Shown: positions 1 to 8,812 of the stretch, piece after piece | Layout of the letters: each line of letters opens with the position of its first letter | How positions within the stretch are numbered: the first letter of the stretch is position 1 | Source: Gilliamella sp. ESL0441 | GTDB lineage: Bacteria > Pseudomonadota > Gammaproteobacteria > Enterobacterales > Orbaceae | Direction of reading: 5' to 3' | DNA: 64,000 nt | Assembly (NCBI RefSeq): GCF_019469185.1 | Contig: NZ_CP048264.1 | Location: 2,542,001-2,606,000 of the forward strand | Made by a program: the position numbers and the translations under genes | The notes under the pieces: model-generated | Database searches by the model: none | Told to the model about the DNA's origin: nothing | Seen by the model: the letters and a program-made list of their open reading frames with translations, nothing else

Positions 1-1
1 T

Positions 2-682
2 GCGACCGTCGGCGATACGCCATTGGTTCGAGAAATTGAACGCCGTTTAAAAGAGACAGGAATTAAGGTATTAGATATAGAAATCTTCCGTTTAAAACCC
101 GATACCCGTGTCATTAACTTTTTACCCGTACTGGAAACGGGCGCAAGATTAGGTGCCAGTCAGGTACTTTTGGCGGGTAACGATCCCGATCAAAATCGAC
201 TAGCCGATAATTTTGCCCAGCTTTGTGACATTGCCGCTCCCCTTGGCATTGCCATCAATATCGAACCGATGCCATGGACAAACATCCCTGGCGTCAATGC
301 CGGTGTTGAACTGCTAAAAAAAGCGAATCAAAACAATCAAGGTATGATAATTGATCCCCTGCATTTTGATCGAGGTCCAAATACCCTTGACGATTTGAAA
401 AAAGTACCTAAAGATTGTTGGCGTTATATGCAACTGTGTGATGGTACTAAAGAAAAACCTCAAGACACAGAAGGACTACTTTATCAAGCTCGTAACTATC
501 GTTTATCCCCGGGGCGTGGTGGGATTGACCTTGTATCTTTGTTGAAAGCTTTACCTGAAATGCCGATTTCAATTGAATGTTGTAATGACGAATTAGCTTT
601 ATCTAAATCCCCAATTGAACGCGCTAAAATGTATATTGAAGATACACGTGCATTATTAAAACGTGTTGCTGAACAATCTTAA
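2..682 (+). CDS. TIM-barrel sugar phosphate isomerase/epimerase family protein (5' end outside window)
   Basis: The reading frame is open from base 2, so the start lies outside the window; the TTG at 23 is only an internal codon. The visible ~226 residues look like the C-terminal two thirds of a xylose-isomerase-like TIM barrel (AP endonuclease 2 fold). Candidate metal ligands are the Glu in NIEPMPW, the Asp/His in IDPLHFDRG, the Asp in QLCDG and the Glu in SIECC. This fold includes sugar isomerases and also AsbF/QuiC-type 3-dehydroshikimate dehydratases. The next genes are ydiB and aroD, so a role on a shikimate-pathway carbocycle is possible, but the substrate cannot be read from sequence. 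Family confidence is high, function is open. Confidence 0.75.
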   Translation, partial: ATVGDTPLVREIERRLKETGIKVLDIEIFRLKPDTRVINFLPVLETGARLGASQVLLAGNDPDQNRLADNFAQLCDIAAPLGIAINIEPMPWTNIPGVNAGVELLKKANQNNQGMIIDPLHFDRGPNTLDDLKKVPKDCWRYMQLCDGTKEKPQDTEGLLYQARNYRLSPGRGGIDLVSLLKALPEMPISIECCNDELALSKSPIERAKMYIEDTRALLKRVAEQS

Positions 683-688
683 TTGTTA

Positions 689-710
689 ACGCTTTATTGA
701 AAAAAAGCGT
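689..710 (+). other. Small intergenic hairpin before ydiB
   Basis: ACGCTTT (689-695) pairs with AAAGCGT (704-710). It lies between the TIM-barrel stop and the ydiB ribosome binding site (GTGGAG, 713-718). There is no U tract, so it is more likely an mRNA processing or stability element than a terminator. Confidence 0.25.
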
Positions 711-727
711 GTAGTGGAGAATTTTTA

Positions 728-1600
728 ATGAGAAATAATATTGACGGCCATTATTTATTGATTGGTTTAATGGCTTATCCAATACGTCACAGTTTATCAC
801 CGCAAATGCAAAACACTATTTATTCAAAACTAAATATTCCTTATGTTTATTTGGCTTTTGAAGTTGATCAAGAAAAATTACCCGATGCAATAAAAGGTCT
901 TCGTGCCTTAGGTTTGCGAGGTAGTGCGGTATCGATGCCCAATAAACAATTGGTTTGCCAATATCTTGATAAGTTAACACCTGCGGTTGAAATGAGTGGG
1001 GCTTGCAATACAATTTCGAATGATAACGGCATATTAACCGGTTATAACACCGACGGCATTGGCTATATGCGCATGTTGAAAGAAGCAGGCATTGATGTCA
1101 TAGGTAAAAAAATGACGATTCTTGGCGCAGGCGGTGCAGCAACAGCTATTGTAGTACAAGCTGCGCTTGATGGTGTGAAAGAGATCGCCATCTTCAATCA
1201 GAAAGATGACTGCTATGCAAAAATTGAAGCAATTGCAAAAAAATTAAATGAAAACACACCATGTAAAGTCAGTGTGACCGACCTTGCTGATAAAGAGCAA
1301 CTCCGTCAAGCCATTGCCACCAGTGAAGTACTTTGTAACGCTACAGGTGTTGGAATGAAACCATTAGAAGGGCAAAGTTTAATTACCGATCCAACGATGT
1401 TAAGACCGGATCTTGTCGTAACAGACTGTATTTATAGCCCACGTAAGACCAAATTGCTTGAAATCGCAGAACAGCAAGGTTGTAAAACCTTAAATGGGAT
1501 TGGCATGATGCTTTGGCAAGGTGCAGCGCAAATCAAAATTTGGACGGGTGAAGATGCACCTATTGAGTATGTAAAAGAAAAAATGGGATTTAATGATTAG
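728..1600 (+). CDS. ydiB: Quinate/shikimate dehydrogenase YdiB
   Basis: Oxidises or reduces the C3 hydroxyl of quinate/shikimate versus 3-dehydroquinate/3-dehydroshikimate with NAD(P). It is 290 aa, against 288 for E. coli YdiB. The substrate half carries SLSP (22-25), the YdiB-type SMPNKQ motif with catalytic Lys73, and YNTDG with Asp109. The Rossmann half has GAGGAA at 133-138, and the C terminus (GMMLWQGAAQ) is also YdiB-like. SMPNKQ and the overall match favour YdiB over biosynthetic AroE. A GTGGAG Shine-Dalgarno sits 9 nt before the ATG. It lies 45 bp after the TIM-barrel gene, probably co-transcribed, and before aroD as in E. coli. Confidence 0.93.
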   Translation: MRNNIDGHYLLIGLMAYPIRHSLSPQMQNTIYSKLNIPYVYLAFEVDQEKLPDAIKGLRALGLRGSAVSMPNKQLVCQYLDKLTPAVEMSGACNTISNDNGILTGYNTDGIGYMRMLKEAGIDVIGKKMTILGAGGAATAIVVQAALDGVKEIAIFNQKDDCYAKIEAIAKKLNENTPCKVSVTDLADKEQLRQAIATSEVLCNATGVGMKPLEGQSLITDPTMLRPDLVVTDCIYSPRKTKLLEIAEQQGCKTLNGIGMMLWQGAAQIKIWTGEDAPIEYVKEKMGFND

Positions 1601-1663
1601 TCGATAGGTAATCTTTTTACCTAATAATCCAATTAAAAATAAGTTAACAGATTATTTTATGTT

Positions 1664-1713
1664 ATTGTCTGATTTGAATCACACAATATAAGATTAATCA
1701 TTATCAATATAAT
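1664..1713 (+). promoter_or_regulatory. Candidate CRP-dependent promoter of aroD
   Basis: TCTGA-N6-TCACA at 1668-1683 matches the CRP consensus TGTGA-N6-TCACA at 9 of 10 core bases. A perfect TATAAT (1708-1713) follows. The CRP centre (1675.5) lies about 42-45 bp upstream of the expected start near 1718-1720, close to class II activator spacing, and no good -35 is seen. The layout is directly visible; CRP control is inferred. Confidence 0.5.
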
Positions 1714-1734
1714 CTTTTACCAACAGGATATAAA

Positions 1735-2499
1735 ATGAAAACAGTTACAACCAAAAATCTAGTTATAGGATCGGGTGCGCCGAAAATTATTGTCCCAATT
1801 GTGGGGAAAACTGAAACCGAACTACTTGATGAAGTGACATTTTTACAATCGATAGATTTTGACGTTTTGGAGTGGCGAGTAGATCACTTCACCCAAGTTG
1901 ATAATATTGATGCTGTGAAAACTGTTGCTAAAAAAATTGCAACCTTATTACCGAGCAAACCTATTTTATTTACCTTTCGTACCGCTAATGAAGGTGGAGT
2001 AAAACCATGGCCACTAACCGATTATCTTGAATTAAACAAAGAAATAGCTAAGAGTGGACTGGTCGACCTGATCGATGTTGAAGTCTTTATCGGCGATCAA
2101 TACGTAAAAGAAATTATTAATGTAGCGCATCAACATAATGTATTGGTTGTCACATCCAACCATGACTTTGAAAAAACACCTACGAAAAACGATATCATTT
2201 CTCGATTACGTAAAATGCAAGATTTAGGTGCTGATATTCCCAAAATTGCGGTTATGCCACAGACCACAGATGACGTCCTTACCTTATTAGCGGCAACCAC
2301 AGAAATGAATGAAAAATATGCAACCAGACCCATCATTACCATGTCAATGGCAGGGCTGGGGGCAATTAGCCGAGTGGCAGGAACAACATTTGGTTCAGCA
2401 ATGACATTTGGAGCAGCTAAAAATGCCTCAGCACCGGGGCAATTAGATGTCAAACAGTTACGTTATATTTTAGATGTGTTGTATCAAAGTAAACAGTAG
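1735..2499 (+). CDS. aroD: 3-dehydroquinate dehydratase, type I
   Basis: Interconverts 3-dehydroquinate and 3-dehydroshikimate by syn elimination through a Schiff base. It is 254 aa (E. coli 252). SNHDF places catalytic His143, and IPKIAVMPQ places the Schiff-base Lys170, the same numbers as in E. coli. The N terminus (KNLVIGSGAPKIIVP) and the end (SAPGQLDVKQLR) are typical of AroD. The gene has its own promoter with a CRP-like box and sits between ydiB and an SDR. That context suggests catabolic use in addition to, or instead of, aromatic biosynthesis. Confidence 0.96.
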   Translation: MKTVTTKNLVIGSGAPKIIVPIVGKTETELLDEVTFLQSIDFDVLEWRVDHFTQVDNIDAVKTVAKKIATLLPSKPILFTFRTANEGGVKPWPLTDYLELNKEIAKSGLVDLIDVEVFIGDQYVKEIINVAHQHNVLVVTSNHDFEKTPTKNDIISRLRKMQDLGADIPKIAVMPQTTDDVLTLLAATTEMNEKYATRPIITMSMAGLGAISRVAGTTFGSAMTFGAAKNASAPGQLDVKQLRYILDVLYQSKQ

Positions 2500-2603
2500 G
2501 TTAAATAATTTGGTACTTACTTTGACATTAAGATTTAATCAAATATAAAGATATGCGAAGAAAGTATAAATAAAAGTTATCAAGTTGAATAATAGGAGTT
2601 TTT

Positions 2604-3452
2604 ATGAGCCAAAGTTGGTTAGGATTAGAAAATGATGTTTGTGTCATCACAGGTGCAATTGGTGGCATGGGCTCCGAAATTTGCCGTGAATTTGCCAAAC
2701 AAAAAGCGAATCTTGTACTTATCGATTTAGATGAAACAAAATGTCAACAACTTGCTAAATCGTTAAGTAATGAATACGGTATAAAAGCAATCGGTCTTGC
2801 CTGTAATACCACTAACGAAGCACAAGTAGATGCAGCGGTCGCAAAAGTAAAACAAGAATTTGGACGTTGTGATGTACTGGTTAATACTGCAGCAATTTTA
2901 CGTTTTTGTCCGATTGAAGACCTTCCTCTTGATGAATGGAATACTACCGTTAATATTAACCTAACAGGATATTTCCTTATGTCTCAACGTTTTGGGCGTT
3001 TAATGATTGAGCAAAAATCAGGTCGTATGGTGCATATCTCAACGGTGGCGTCGCACACGCCTGAAACTTACAGTGGTGCTTACAGTTCAACCAAAGCTGG
3101 GGTTTCGATGATGTCTAAACAATTTGCTGCTGAATGGGGACAATTTGGTATTCGCAGTAATGCAGTCTGTCCATGTTTTGTCAAAACACCTTTATCAAAA
3201 AAATTCTATGAAGATAAAGAAGTTGAACAAGGTCGTACCCGTATGATTGCCAGCCGTCGTATTGGTGAAACCATCGATATTGCTAATGCTGTTTTATATT
3301 TGGCAAGTAAACGTTCTGATTATTCAAATGGTACTGAGCTTGTGGTTGATGGTGGTTACGAAGTAATGCTTGGAGATTTAGTCCCACGTCCAGGTGGTCG
3401 TCGCCAATTTGCAGAACAACAACATGCGGCTTCGAAAGCATCGAACAAATAA
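2604..3452 (+). CDS. Short-chain dehydrogenase/reductase (SDR)
   Basis: Classical NAD(P)-dependent SDR, 282 aa. The dinucleotide motif TGAIGGMG is at 16-23, VNTAA near 93-97, and the triad is Ser146 (HISTVAS), Tyr160 and Lys164 (AYSSTKAG). The substrate loop CPCFVKTPLSKKF and the C-terminal VVDGGY are typical. An Asp after the second strand (LVLIDLD) favours NAD over NADP. AGGAG precedes the ATG. The neighbours (aroD, an ABM protein, an enoate reductase) suggest a hydroxyl/keto conversion on a cyclohexane carboxylate, but the substrate is not known. The ~30-residue Arg/Ala-rich C-terminal tail is unusual. Confidence 0.88.
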   Translation: MSQSWLGLENDVCVITGAIGGMGSEICREFAKQKANLVLIDLDETKCQQLAKSLSNEYGIKAIGLACNTTNEAQVDAAVAKVKQEFGRCDVLVNTAAILRFCPIEDLPLDEWNTTVNINLTGYFLMSQRFGRLMIEQKSGRMVHISTVASHTPETYSGAYSSTKAGVSMMSKQFAAEWGQFGIRSNAVCPCFVKTPLSKKFYEDKEVEQGRTRMIASRRIGETIDIANAVLYLASKRSDYSNGTELVVDGGYEVMLGDLVPRPGGRRQFAEQQHAASKASNK

Positions 3453-3460
3453 AAAATATC

Positions 3461-3514
3461 AGTCAATTAGGCTTATAGCTCACGACCGTGATCATGGTGG
3501 TTAATTGGCTTTTT
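3461..3514 (+). terminator. Possible branched hairpin/terminator after the SDR gene
   Basis: AGTCAATTA (3461-3469) pairs with TAATTGGCT (3502-3510, one G-U) and is followed by TTTT. The loop contains a second near-palindrome (ACCGTGATCATGGT). Probably a partial terminator or processing site. Confidence 0.35.
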
Positions 3515-3563
3515 AGGATTTGAAAACCACAATCAAAATAGAGAATAACCATAAGGAATATCG

Positions 3564-3851
3564 ATGTGTGAGCTAAATATTATTGCAATACATGAGGTAA
3601 AACCAGAGTGGGTAAAGGAATATCAACAAGCTGCCCTAAAAGTGCGGAATGAAAGCAGAAAAGAAGCTGGTTGCATTCGTTATGAACTCAGTCTGGATAC
3701 CAATAACCAACATATTTTTATTTTCTCAGAAATATGGGCAAACCAAGCTGCCATTGAGTTTCATAATACGACTGCTCATTTTATGGAATTTAAACAATTC
3801 TTAGAGAATAAATTAGTCAATAGAAAATGGTATAAAACGAAAAAATTCTAA
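3564..3851 (+). CDS. Antibiotic biosynthesis monooxygenase (ABM)-fold protein, YgiN-like
   Basis: A 95-aa ABM/dimeric alpha-beta barrel protein. The N-terminal strand (LNIIAIHEVKPEWVKEY), the central EAGCIRYELSLD and the HFMEFKQFLENK helix match the YgiN-type putative quinol monooxygenase family. These small proteins usually dimerise and act on quinols or aromatic rings, sometimes without a cofactor. Here the gene lies in a shikimate-type cluster, so it may act on a dehydrated ring product, although members often serve as accessory isomerases or have unknown roles. A strong hairpin follows and separates it from the flavoprotein gene. Confidence 0.8.
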   Translation: MCELNIIAIHEVKPEWVKEYQQAALKVRNESRKEAGCIRYELSLDTNNQHIFIFSEIWANQAAIEFHNTTAHFMEFKQFLENKLVNRKWYKTKKF

Positions 3852-3874
3852 TTAAATAGATAACGAATTCTCGT

Positions 3875-3914
3875 AATGGCTCGCGCTTAGCATAACGCGA
3901 GCCATTCTAGTTTT
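3875..3914 (+). terminator. Rho-independent-type terminator after the ABM gene
   Basis: An 11-bp perfect stem, AATGGCTCGCG (3875-3885) with CGCGAGCCATT (3896-3906) and a 10-nt loop. It is followed by CTAGTTTTC, a weak U tract. It probably ends the aroD-SDR-ABM transcript, or most of it. Confidence 0.6.
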
Positions 3915-3978
3915 CATCTATTTATAGATAAAACGAATAAATTAAACTTGATCTATAAAATATAAACATAAGTTAGCA

Positions 3979-4047
3979 ATGGATTTATTATTAACTTTAA
4001 CACGTTTAGAAGACTATTTTGCAATGTTTGATAGAGAAATTATTTAA
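3979..4047 (+). other. Possible 22-codon leader ORF
   Basis: A short ATG-to-TAA frame (starts MDLLLTLTRLEDY) ends 17 nt before the start of the flavoprotein gene. The ribosome binding site is weak. It could be a leader peptide, a gene remnant or chance. Confidence 0.15.
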
Positions 4048-4064
4048 ATAAAAAGGAGACAAAT

Positions 4065-6107
4065 ATGCCCAATTTTTCAGCTATATTTGAACCGTTTGTA
4101 ATTAATAAAACAACTATACGCAACAGAATTGTCATGCCACCGATAGGGACTAACTTTGCCACATTACATGGCGAAATGGTGGATGACCATATTCAATACT
4201 ATGAACAACGAGCAAAAGGCGGAACTGGGCTTATTATCCTTGAAAACGTATGCGTTGATTTTCCTTATGGTACTAACGGTACCACACAACTGAGAATCGA
4301 CAACGATCAATACATTCCCGGATTGTATAAATTTACCGAACGTATGCACAAGCATGGGGCTTCGGTCGCAGTACAAATTAATCATGCAGGCGCATCCGCT
4401 TACCCCGGTCGCTTAAATGGCTTGCAACCTATTTCTTCATCCAATATACCATCTAAAACAGGTGGCAATATTCCCAGACCAGCAACGATTGAAGAGCTTC
4501 ATGATATTGTTAAACAATATGGACTAGCAGCTCACAGAGCCCAAAGAGCCGGTTTTGATGCTGTTGAAATTCATGCCGGACACTCATATTTGCTGAGTCA
4601 ATTTTTATCACCGCTGTATAACAACCGTACAGATGAATTTGGAGGTAGTATCGAAAACCGAGCACGATTAATTCGTCTGGTTATTAATGAAATGCGTAGC
4701 AAAGTCGGCCCTTTCTTTCCAATCCTTTTACGGATTAGTGCGGTCGATTTTGTAGATGGAGGAAATACTTTAGACGATACCTTAGCTATTTTAGAACACC
4801 TGAGTGAGGGTGTGGATGTTTTTGATGTATCTGCCGCACAAAATGATACTATCCAATTTCAGATTGATCAGATGAATCTCCCTGACGGTTGGCGTTCTTA
4901 CATGGCAAAAGCTGTGCGAGATAAATTTAATAAACCGACCATTGCGTCTGGTAACTTTCGAGACCCATCAATCATCGCTAAAACAATTGAAGAAGGGATT
5001 GCTGATTTTGTCGTTTTAGGACGAGGGCTAATTGCCGAACCTTATTGGGTTGAAAAAGTACAAAATAACGAAATCGACACATTAAGAAAATGTATTTCAT
5101 GTAATATTGGTTGTGCAGATCATCGCATTGCGAGATCTAAACCAATTCGCTGTACAGTTAATCCGGATATTATCAGTTATGAAGACTATAAACGCTATCA
5201 GATCTCAACCCCGCTTAATGTTGTTGTAGTGGGAGGCGGAACGGCTGGACTTGAAGCCGCATGCACAGCAGCAGAAGTCGGATGTAATGTTACATTATAT
5301 GAAGAAAAGCCTTTTTTGGGTGGTCTGTCAATGATGATTTCTCGATTTCCATACAAACAACGTATTGCCGATTTGCCTAAATTTCTTATCAACCGTGCCA
5401 AAAGTTTAAAAAATCTCACAATCAATCTTAATACACGAGCAACGCCTGAAATAATCGAAAAATTACAACCCGACTTAGTGATTAGTGCAACCGGTTCAAA
5501 ACCTTTATTACCCCCTATTAAAGGATTACACGATCAGCTTAGTGCGCCAAACAGACAAGTATTTTCGATTTTTGACATCATGGAAGACTTCAATCAATTT
5601 ACCGATATTGCCAATAAAAAAGTGGTTGTCATCGGTGGGGGAGCTGTCGGGCTGGATGTCGTTGAATATTTTTCTGAAAACAACGCCAAGGCGGTTTCCA
5701 TTGTTGAAATGAAGCCTGCTATGGCTGAAGATTTGGATTATATTGGTCGTATTTCTATGATGACCATGCTCAAACATAATCAGGTTGATGTTCATCTTTC
5801 TACAACTTTACTGGAAGTCGCTGAAAATCACTTTTTAGTTAAAGATAAAGATGGTCACCAATTTAAATTAGAATTCGATTATGGTTTTGTCTGTTTAGGA
5901 ATGCTAAGTGAAAACACCTTTAGCCAAGCTTTTTCTGAACATGCAACTAAAAATAACTATGTTTATCATAAAATTGGCGATTGTAAACAAGCTCGTAAAC
6001 TTATCGATGGCATGCGTGAAGGACGAGATGTTATTACCCTGATCCAACGATTGGAGAGGATAAAAAACAAAGAGATTCGTGGAGTTGATATCAATAAACC
6101 TTTATAA
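4065..6107 (+). CDS. NADH:flavin oxidoreductase / 2-enoate reductase-like Fe-S flavoprotein
   Basis: A 680-aa two-module protein of the 2,4-dienoyl-CoA reductase (FadH) / 2-enoate reductase / BaiCD family. Residues 1-335 form an Old Yellow Enzyme FMN barrel (VQINHAG, AVEIHAGHSYLLSQFLSP, RTDEFGGSIENR). Cys343, Cys346, Cys350 and Cys363 bind a 4Fe-4S cluster. GGGTAGLEAA near 390-399 starts the FAD domain, and GGGAVGLD near 543 starts the NAD(P) domain. It probably reduces an activated C=C bond. AAAAGGAGAC lies just before the ATG. Placement after ydiB-aroD-SDR suggests reduction of a dehydroshikimate-derived unsaturated ring acid, possibly as an electron sink. The substrate is inference; it could equally be a free-standing enoate reductase. 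Confidence 0.88.
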   Translation: MPNFSAIFEPFVINKTTIRNRIVMPPIGTNFATLHGEMVDDHIQYYEQRAKGGTGLIILENVCVDFPYGTNGTTQLRIDNDQYIPGLYKFTERMHKHGASVAVQINHAGASAYPGRLNGLQPISSSNIPSKTGGNIPRPATIEELHDIVKQYGLAAHRAQRAGFDAVEIHAGHSYLLSQFLSPLYNNRTDEFGGSIENRARLIRLVINEMRSKVGPFFPILLRISAVDFVDGGNTLDDTLAILEHLSEGVDVFDVSAAQNDTIQFQIDQMNLPDGWRSYMAKAVRDKFNKPTIASGNFRDPSIIAKTIEEGIADFVVLGRGLIAEPYWVEKVQNNEIDTLRKCISCNIGCADHRIARSKPIRCTVNPDIISYEDYKRYQISTPLNVVVVGGGTAGLEAACTAAEVGCNVTLYEEKPFLGGLSMMISRFPYKQRIADLPKFLINRAKSLKNLTINLNTRATPEIIEKLQPDLVISATGSKPLLPPIKGLHDQLSAPNRQVFSIFDIMEDFNQFTDIANKKVVVIGGGAVGLDVVEYFSENNAKAVSIVEMKPAMAEDLDYIGRISMMTMLKHNQVDVHLSTTLLEVAENHFLVKDKDGHQFKLEFDYGFVCLGMLSENTFSQAFSEHATKNNYVYHKIGDCKQARKLIDGMREGRDVITLIQRLERIKNKEIRGVDINKPL

Positions 6108-6216
6108 TGCTTTCAACTATCGTTATAAATAGAGTTATTTAACTCAAACTATATCGACGAAAGATTGTGCAAATTAGCTAACGTTTAAATGATAACAAGT
6201 ATATACTTAGTGTTTT

Positions 6217-6241
6217 CTCTCTTATTTAAACAATAAGAGAG
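6217..6241 (+). other. 10-bp perfect hairpin between the flavoprotein gene and plsB
   Basis: CTCTCTTATT (6217-6226) pairs with AATAAGAGAG (6232-6241) around a 5-nt loop. No U tract follows, so it is a weak terminator or processing site. Confidence 0.35.
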
Positions 6242-6342
6242 ATTCACTATTATGATTTAAATACTAATTTCTGTATTAGCTTGATTAAGTATATTTCATT
6301 ATTTAAGCCTATAATTAGCGAAATACGATGAGGTTTATTTTT

Positions 6343-8760
6343 ATGTTTTCGTGGTGGACTAAAGTTTCTTTTTCACTAATCCAAATCCCAATTAAATTAT
6401 TTGTTAAAAGTAAACCTATACCAGCAGATCCGGTTTCTGAATTAGGTCTTGATACTAATAAACCCATATTATATGTTTTGCCCTATAATTCTAAGATTGA
6501 TCTTATGGTTGTTCGTTCTTTATGTTCCAAGTTCGGCTTACCTGATCCGCTAGAAGGCATCGATATTAATGGTAATATGGTTCCTTCATATATTTTTATT
6601 GATAAAGGCCCGGGTATTTTTGCCTCTAATCAACAAAAAACAAAAGCAATTGACATTTTAAGAGAATATATTTCTGCTCATCAAGAAAATCCCGAGTTGG
6701 ATATTCAAATGTTACCGGTTTCGGTGATGTTCGGACGCAGTCCAGATAAAGAAGGCAAAAAAAGCCCTTCTCTACAAGTGCTGGGAGCAACTTATAAATT
6801 ATATAAAATCATTGTTTCAGGTCGAGATTGCTATACCCGTTTTTCAAGAACCGTGTCATTAAAAGATATTGAAATCAATAATCAACAAAATATTTCGGTC
6901 TTAGCCCATAAGCTTGCTCGTGTTGCACGTATTCATTTTACCAAACAAAGAATGGCATCAGTGGGTCCTAAACTGCCTGTACGGCAACAAATGCTGAATA
7001 AATTATTAACTAATCCTAGCCTTTCTGATGCAATTCAAGAAGAAGCCAAAAGTAAAAATATTAGTCTTGATAAAGCGAAAAAAAATGCACTGGCAATGTT
7101 AAACGAAATTGCCGCTAATTTTTCTTATCGAATGCTAAGAATTACCGATATTGTTTTAACTTGGGCATGGAACAGACTTTACCAAGGTTTAAAAGTAACC
7201 AATGCCGATCCAGTTCGAGAACTGGCGCAAAATGGACATGAAATTGTTTATGCACCGTGTCATCGCAGTCACATGGATTATCTTTTATTATCTTATGTTC
7301 TTTATCGACAAGGATTAGTACCACCTCATATTGCTGCTGGTATCAACTTGAACTTCTGGCCTGCTGGTCCGATTTTTAGACGACTAGGTGCCTTCTTTAT
7401 TCGTCGTTCATTTAGAGGAAATAAACTTTATACTTCCGTTTTTCGTGAATATTTAGCTGAGTTATTTATTCGAGGCTATGCTGTTGAATATTTTATCGAA
7501 GGTGGGCGTTCACGTACCGGTAGATTGCTCGATCCGAAAACAGGCATGCTCATGATGACCATCCAAACGTTATTGCGTGGCGATGCAAGACCTATCACCG
7601 TTGTACCGGTTTATATTGGTTATGAACACGTTTTAGAAGTGGCGACTTATGCCAATGAATTACGCGGAGCAAAAAAAGAAAAAGAGAGTTTATGGCGTAC
7701 GCTAAAAGCCTTTTTAAAATTAAAAAAATTAGGTTTTGGCTATGTTAATTTTGGTCAACCTATCCCACTGAACCAATTTTTAAATCAACAAATACCAGAA
7801 TGGCGTGATGCAATTGAACCAACAGGCACCGCTCGCCCAAATTGGTTGACACCCACTACCAATGTTCTGGCAAAACAGATCATGGAGCGTATCAATGCCT
7901 CAGCAGCTATTAACGCCATGAATTTATGTTGCTCTATCTTATTGGCAGCGGATCAACGGGCATTAACTAAAGTTAAACTCATAGAACATATTAATTATCT
8001 TCTTACATTATTAAAAAATATTCCTTATTCTGATTTGATAACGATTCCCGCTCAAAGCGCAGATGAACTATTTGAACATGCTAAACAGATGGGTAAATTT
8101 GTTATCACAACCGATGAGGCTGGCGAAATTGTCGGCTTAACCACTGAACAAGCGGTTTTAATGACTTATTATCGTAATAATATTCAACATTTGCTGATCA
8201 TTCCTGCAATCGTTGCCAGAATTCTTGTGAAGAATAATCGCATCTCCTCAGAAGCGGTTTTAGAACAGGTAAAATTGCTTTTCCCATTAATTAAATCTGA
8301 ACTGTTTTTATATCATAATGAAGCGCAGTTAGTTGAATATGTAAACCAAATTATCGCCACCTATTGTGACTTAAATTTAATTAGTTGTACGTCAGATAAA
8401 TTAGTGCTCAATTATGCAAAAATGTCTGGTTTACAGTTAATTGCTTCGTCATCAAAAGATACCTTACAACGTTATGCGATTGCTTTTTCGCTTTTGCAAA
8501 AAGACCCTTCAATTAGTCGAGCTAATTTAGAAAAAGAAGGTCGATTAATTGCGGAAAGATTATCGGTATTACATGGAATCAATGCGCCAGAATTTTTTGA
8601 TAAAGGGGTCTTTTCAACACTGGTTGCATCACTACGAGAACAAGGTTATCTGGATGATCAAGATAGTGCCAGTTTTCAAAAAATTGAAAACATGAATAAT
8701 ATCTTAAAACCTCTCATTACTCATCGAGTCTTGCAAACAATTGAGGAAATTAATCCTTAA
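6343..8760 (+). CDS. plsB: Glycerol-3-phosphate 1-O-acyltransferase
   Basis: Transfers the first acyl chain (from acyl-ACP/CoA) to sn-glycerol-3-phosphate at the inner membrane, the first step of phospholipid synthesis. It is 805 aa from this start (E. coli 807). Family blocks visible are CHRSHMDYLLLSY (the HX4D catalytic motif), GAFFIRRSF, EYFIEGGRSRTGR and ITVVPVYIGYEHV. An in-frame ATG at 6328 is also open, but GATGAGG at 6327-6333 makes a Shine-Dalgarno with 9-nt spacing to the ATG at 6343. The protein start MFSWWTKVSFSLIQ then aligns with the E. coli N terminus. Upstream DNA holds only hairpins, so plsB appears monocistronic. Confidence 0.97.
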   Translation: MFSWWTKVSFSLIQIPIKLFVKSKPIPADPVSELGLDTNKPILYVLPYNSKIDLMVVRSLCSKFGLPDPLEGIDINGNMVPSYIFIDKGPGIFASNQQKTKAIDILREYISAHQENPELDIQMLPVSVMFGRSPDKEGKKSPSLQVLGATYKLYKIIVSGRDCYTRFSRTVSLKDIEINNQQNISVLAHKLARVARIHFTKQRMASVGPKLPVRQQMLNKLLTNPSLSDAIQEEAKSKNISLDKAKKNALAMLNEIAANFSYRMLRITDIVLTWAWNRLYQGLKVTNADPVRELAQNGHEIVYAPCHRSHMDYLLLSYVLYRQGLVPPHIAAGINLNFWPAGPIFRRLGAFFIRRSFRGNKLYTSVFREYLAELFIRGYAVEYFIEGGRSRTGRLLDPKTGMLMMTIQTLLRGDARPITVVPVYIGYEHVLEVATYANELRGAKKEKESLWRTLKAFLKLKKLGFGYVNFGQPIPLNQFLNQQIPEWRDAIEPTGTARPNWLTPTTNVLAKQIMERINASAAINAMNLCCSILLAADQRALTKVKLIEHINYLLTLLKNIPYSDLITIPAQSADELFEHAKQMGKFVITTDEAGEIVGLTTEQAVLMTYYRNNIQHLLIIPAIVARILVKNNRISSEAVLEQVKLLFPLIKSELFLYHNEAQLVEYVNQIIATYCDLNLISCTSDKLVLNYAKMSGLQLIASSSKDTLQRYAIAFSLLQKDPSISRANLEKEGRLIAERLSVLHGINAPEFFDKGVFSTLVASLREQGYLDDQDSASFQKIENMNNILKPLITHRVLQTIEEINP

Positions 8761-8775
8761 TCACGAGTTAGTATC

Positions 8776-8812
8776 GATAGAGTTTGCCCTTTTATCAGTC
8801 GCAAACTCTATC
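8776..8812 (+). terminator. 12-bp perfect stem-loop after plsB
   Basis: GATAGAGTTTGC (8776-8787) pairs with GCAAACTCTATC (8801-8812) around a 13-nt loop, 15 nt after the plsB stop. The following AATATTGTTG is a poor U tract. It probably acts as a terminator or 3' stabiliser. Confidence 0.5.

Noticed and set aside
1694..1707. FNR-like TTAAT-CATT-ATCAA just before aroD
   Set aside because: One mismatch to consensus, but its position would put a class II start past the aroD ATG, and it overlaps the better-supported CRP/TATAAT promoter.
6328..6342. Earlier ATG of plsB at 6328
   Set aside because: It overlaps the GATGAGG Shine-Dalgarno that serves the ATG at 6343, and the resulting extension is absent from the E. 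coli protein.
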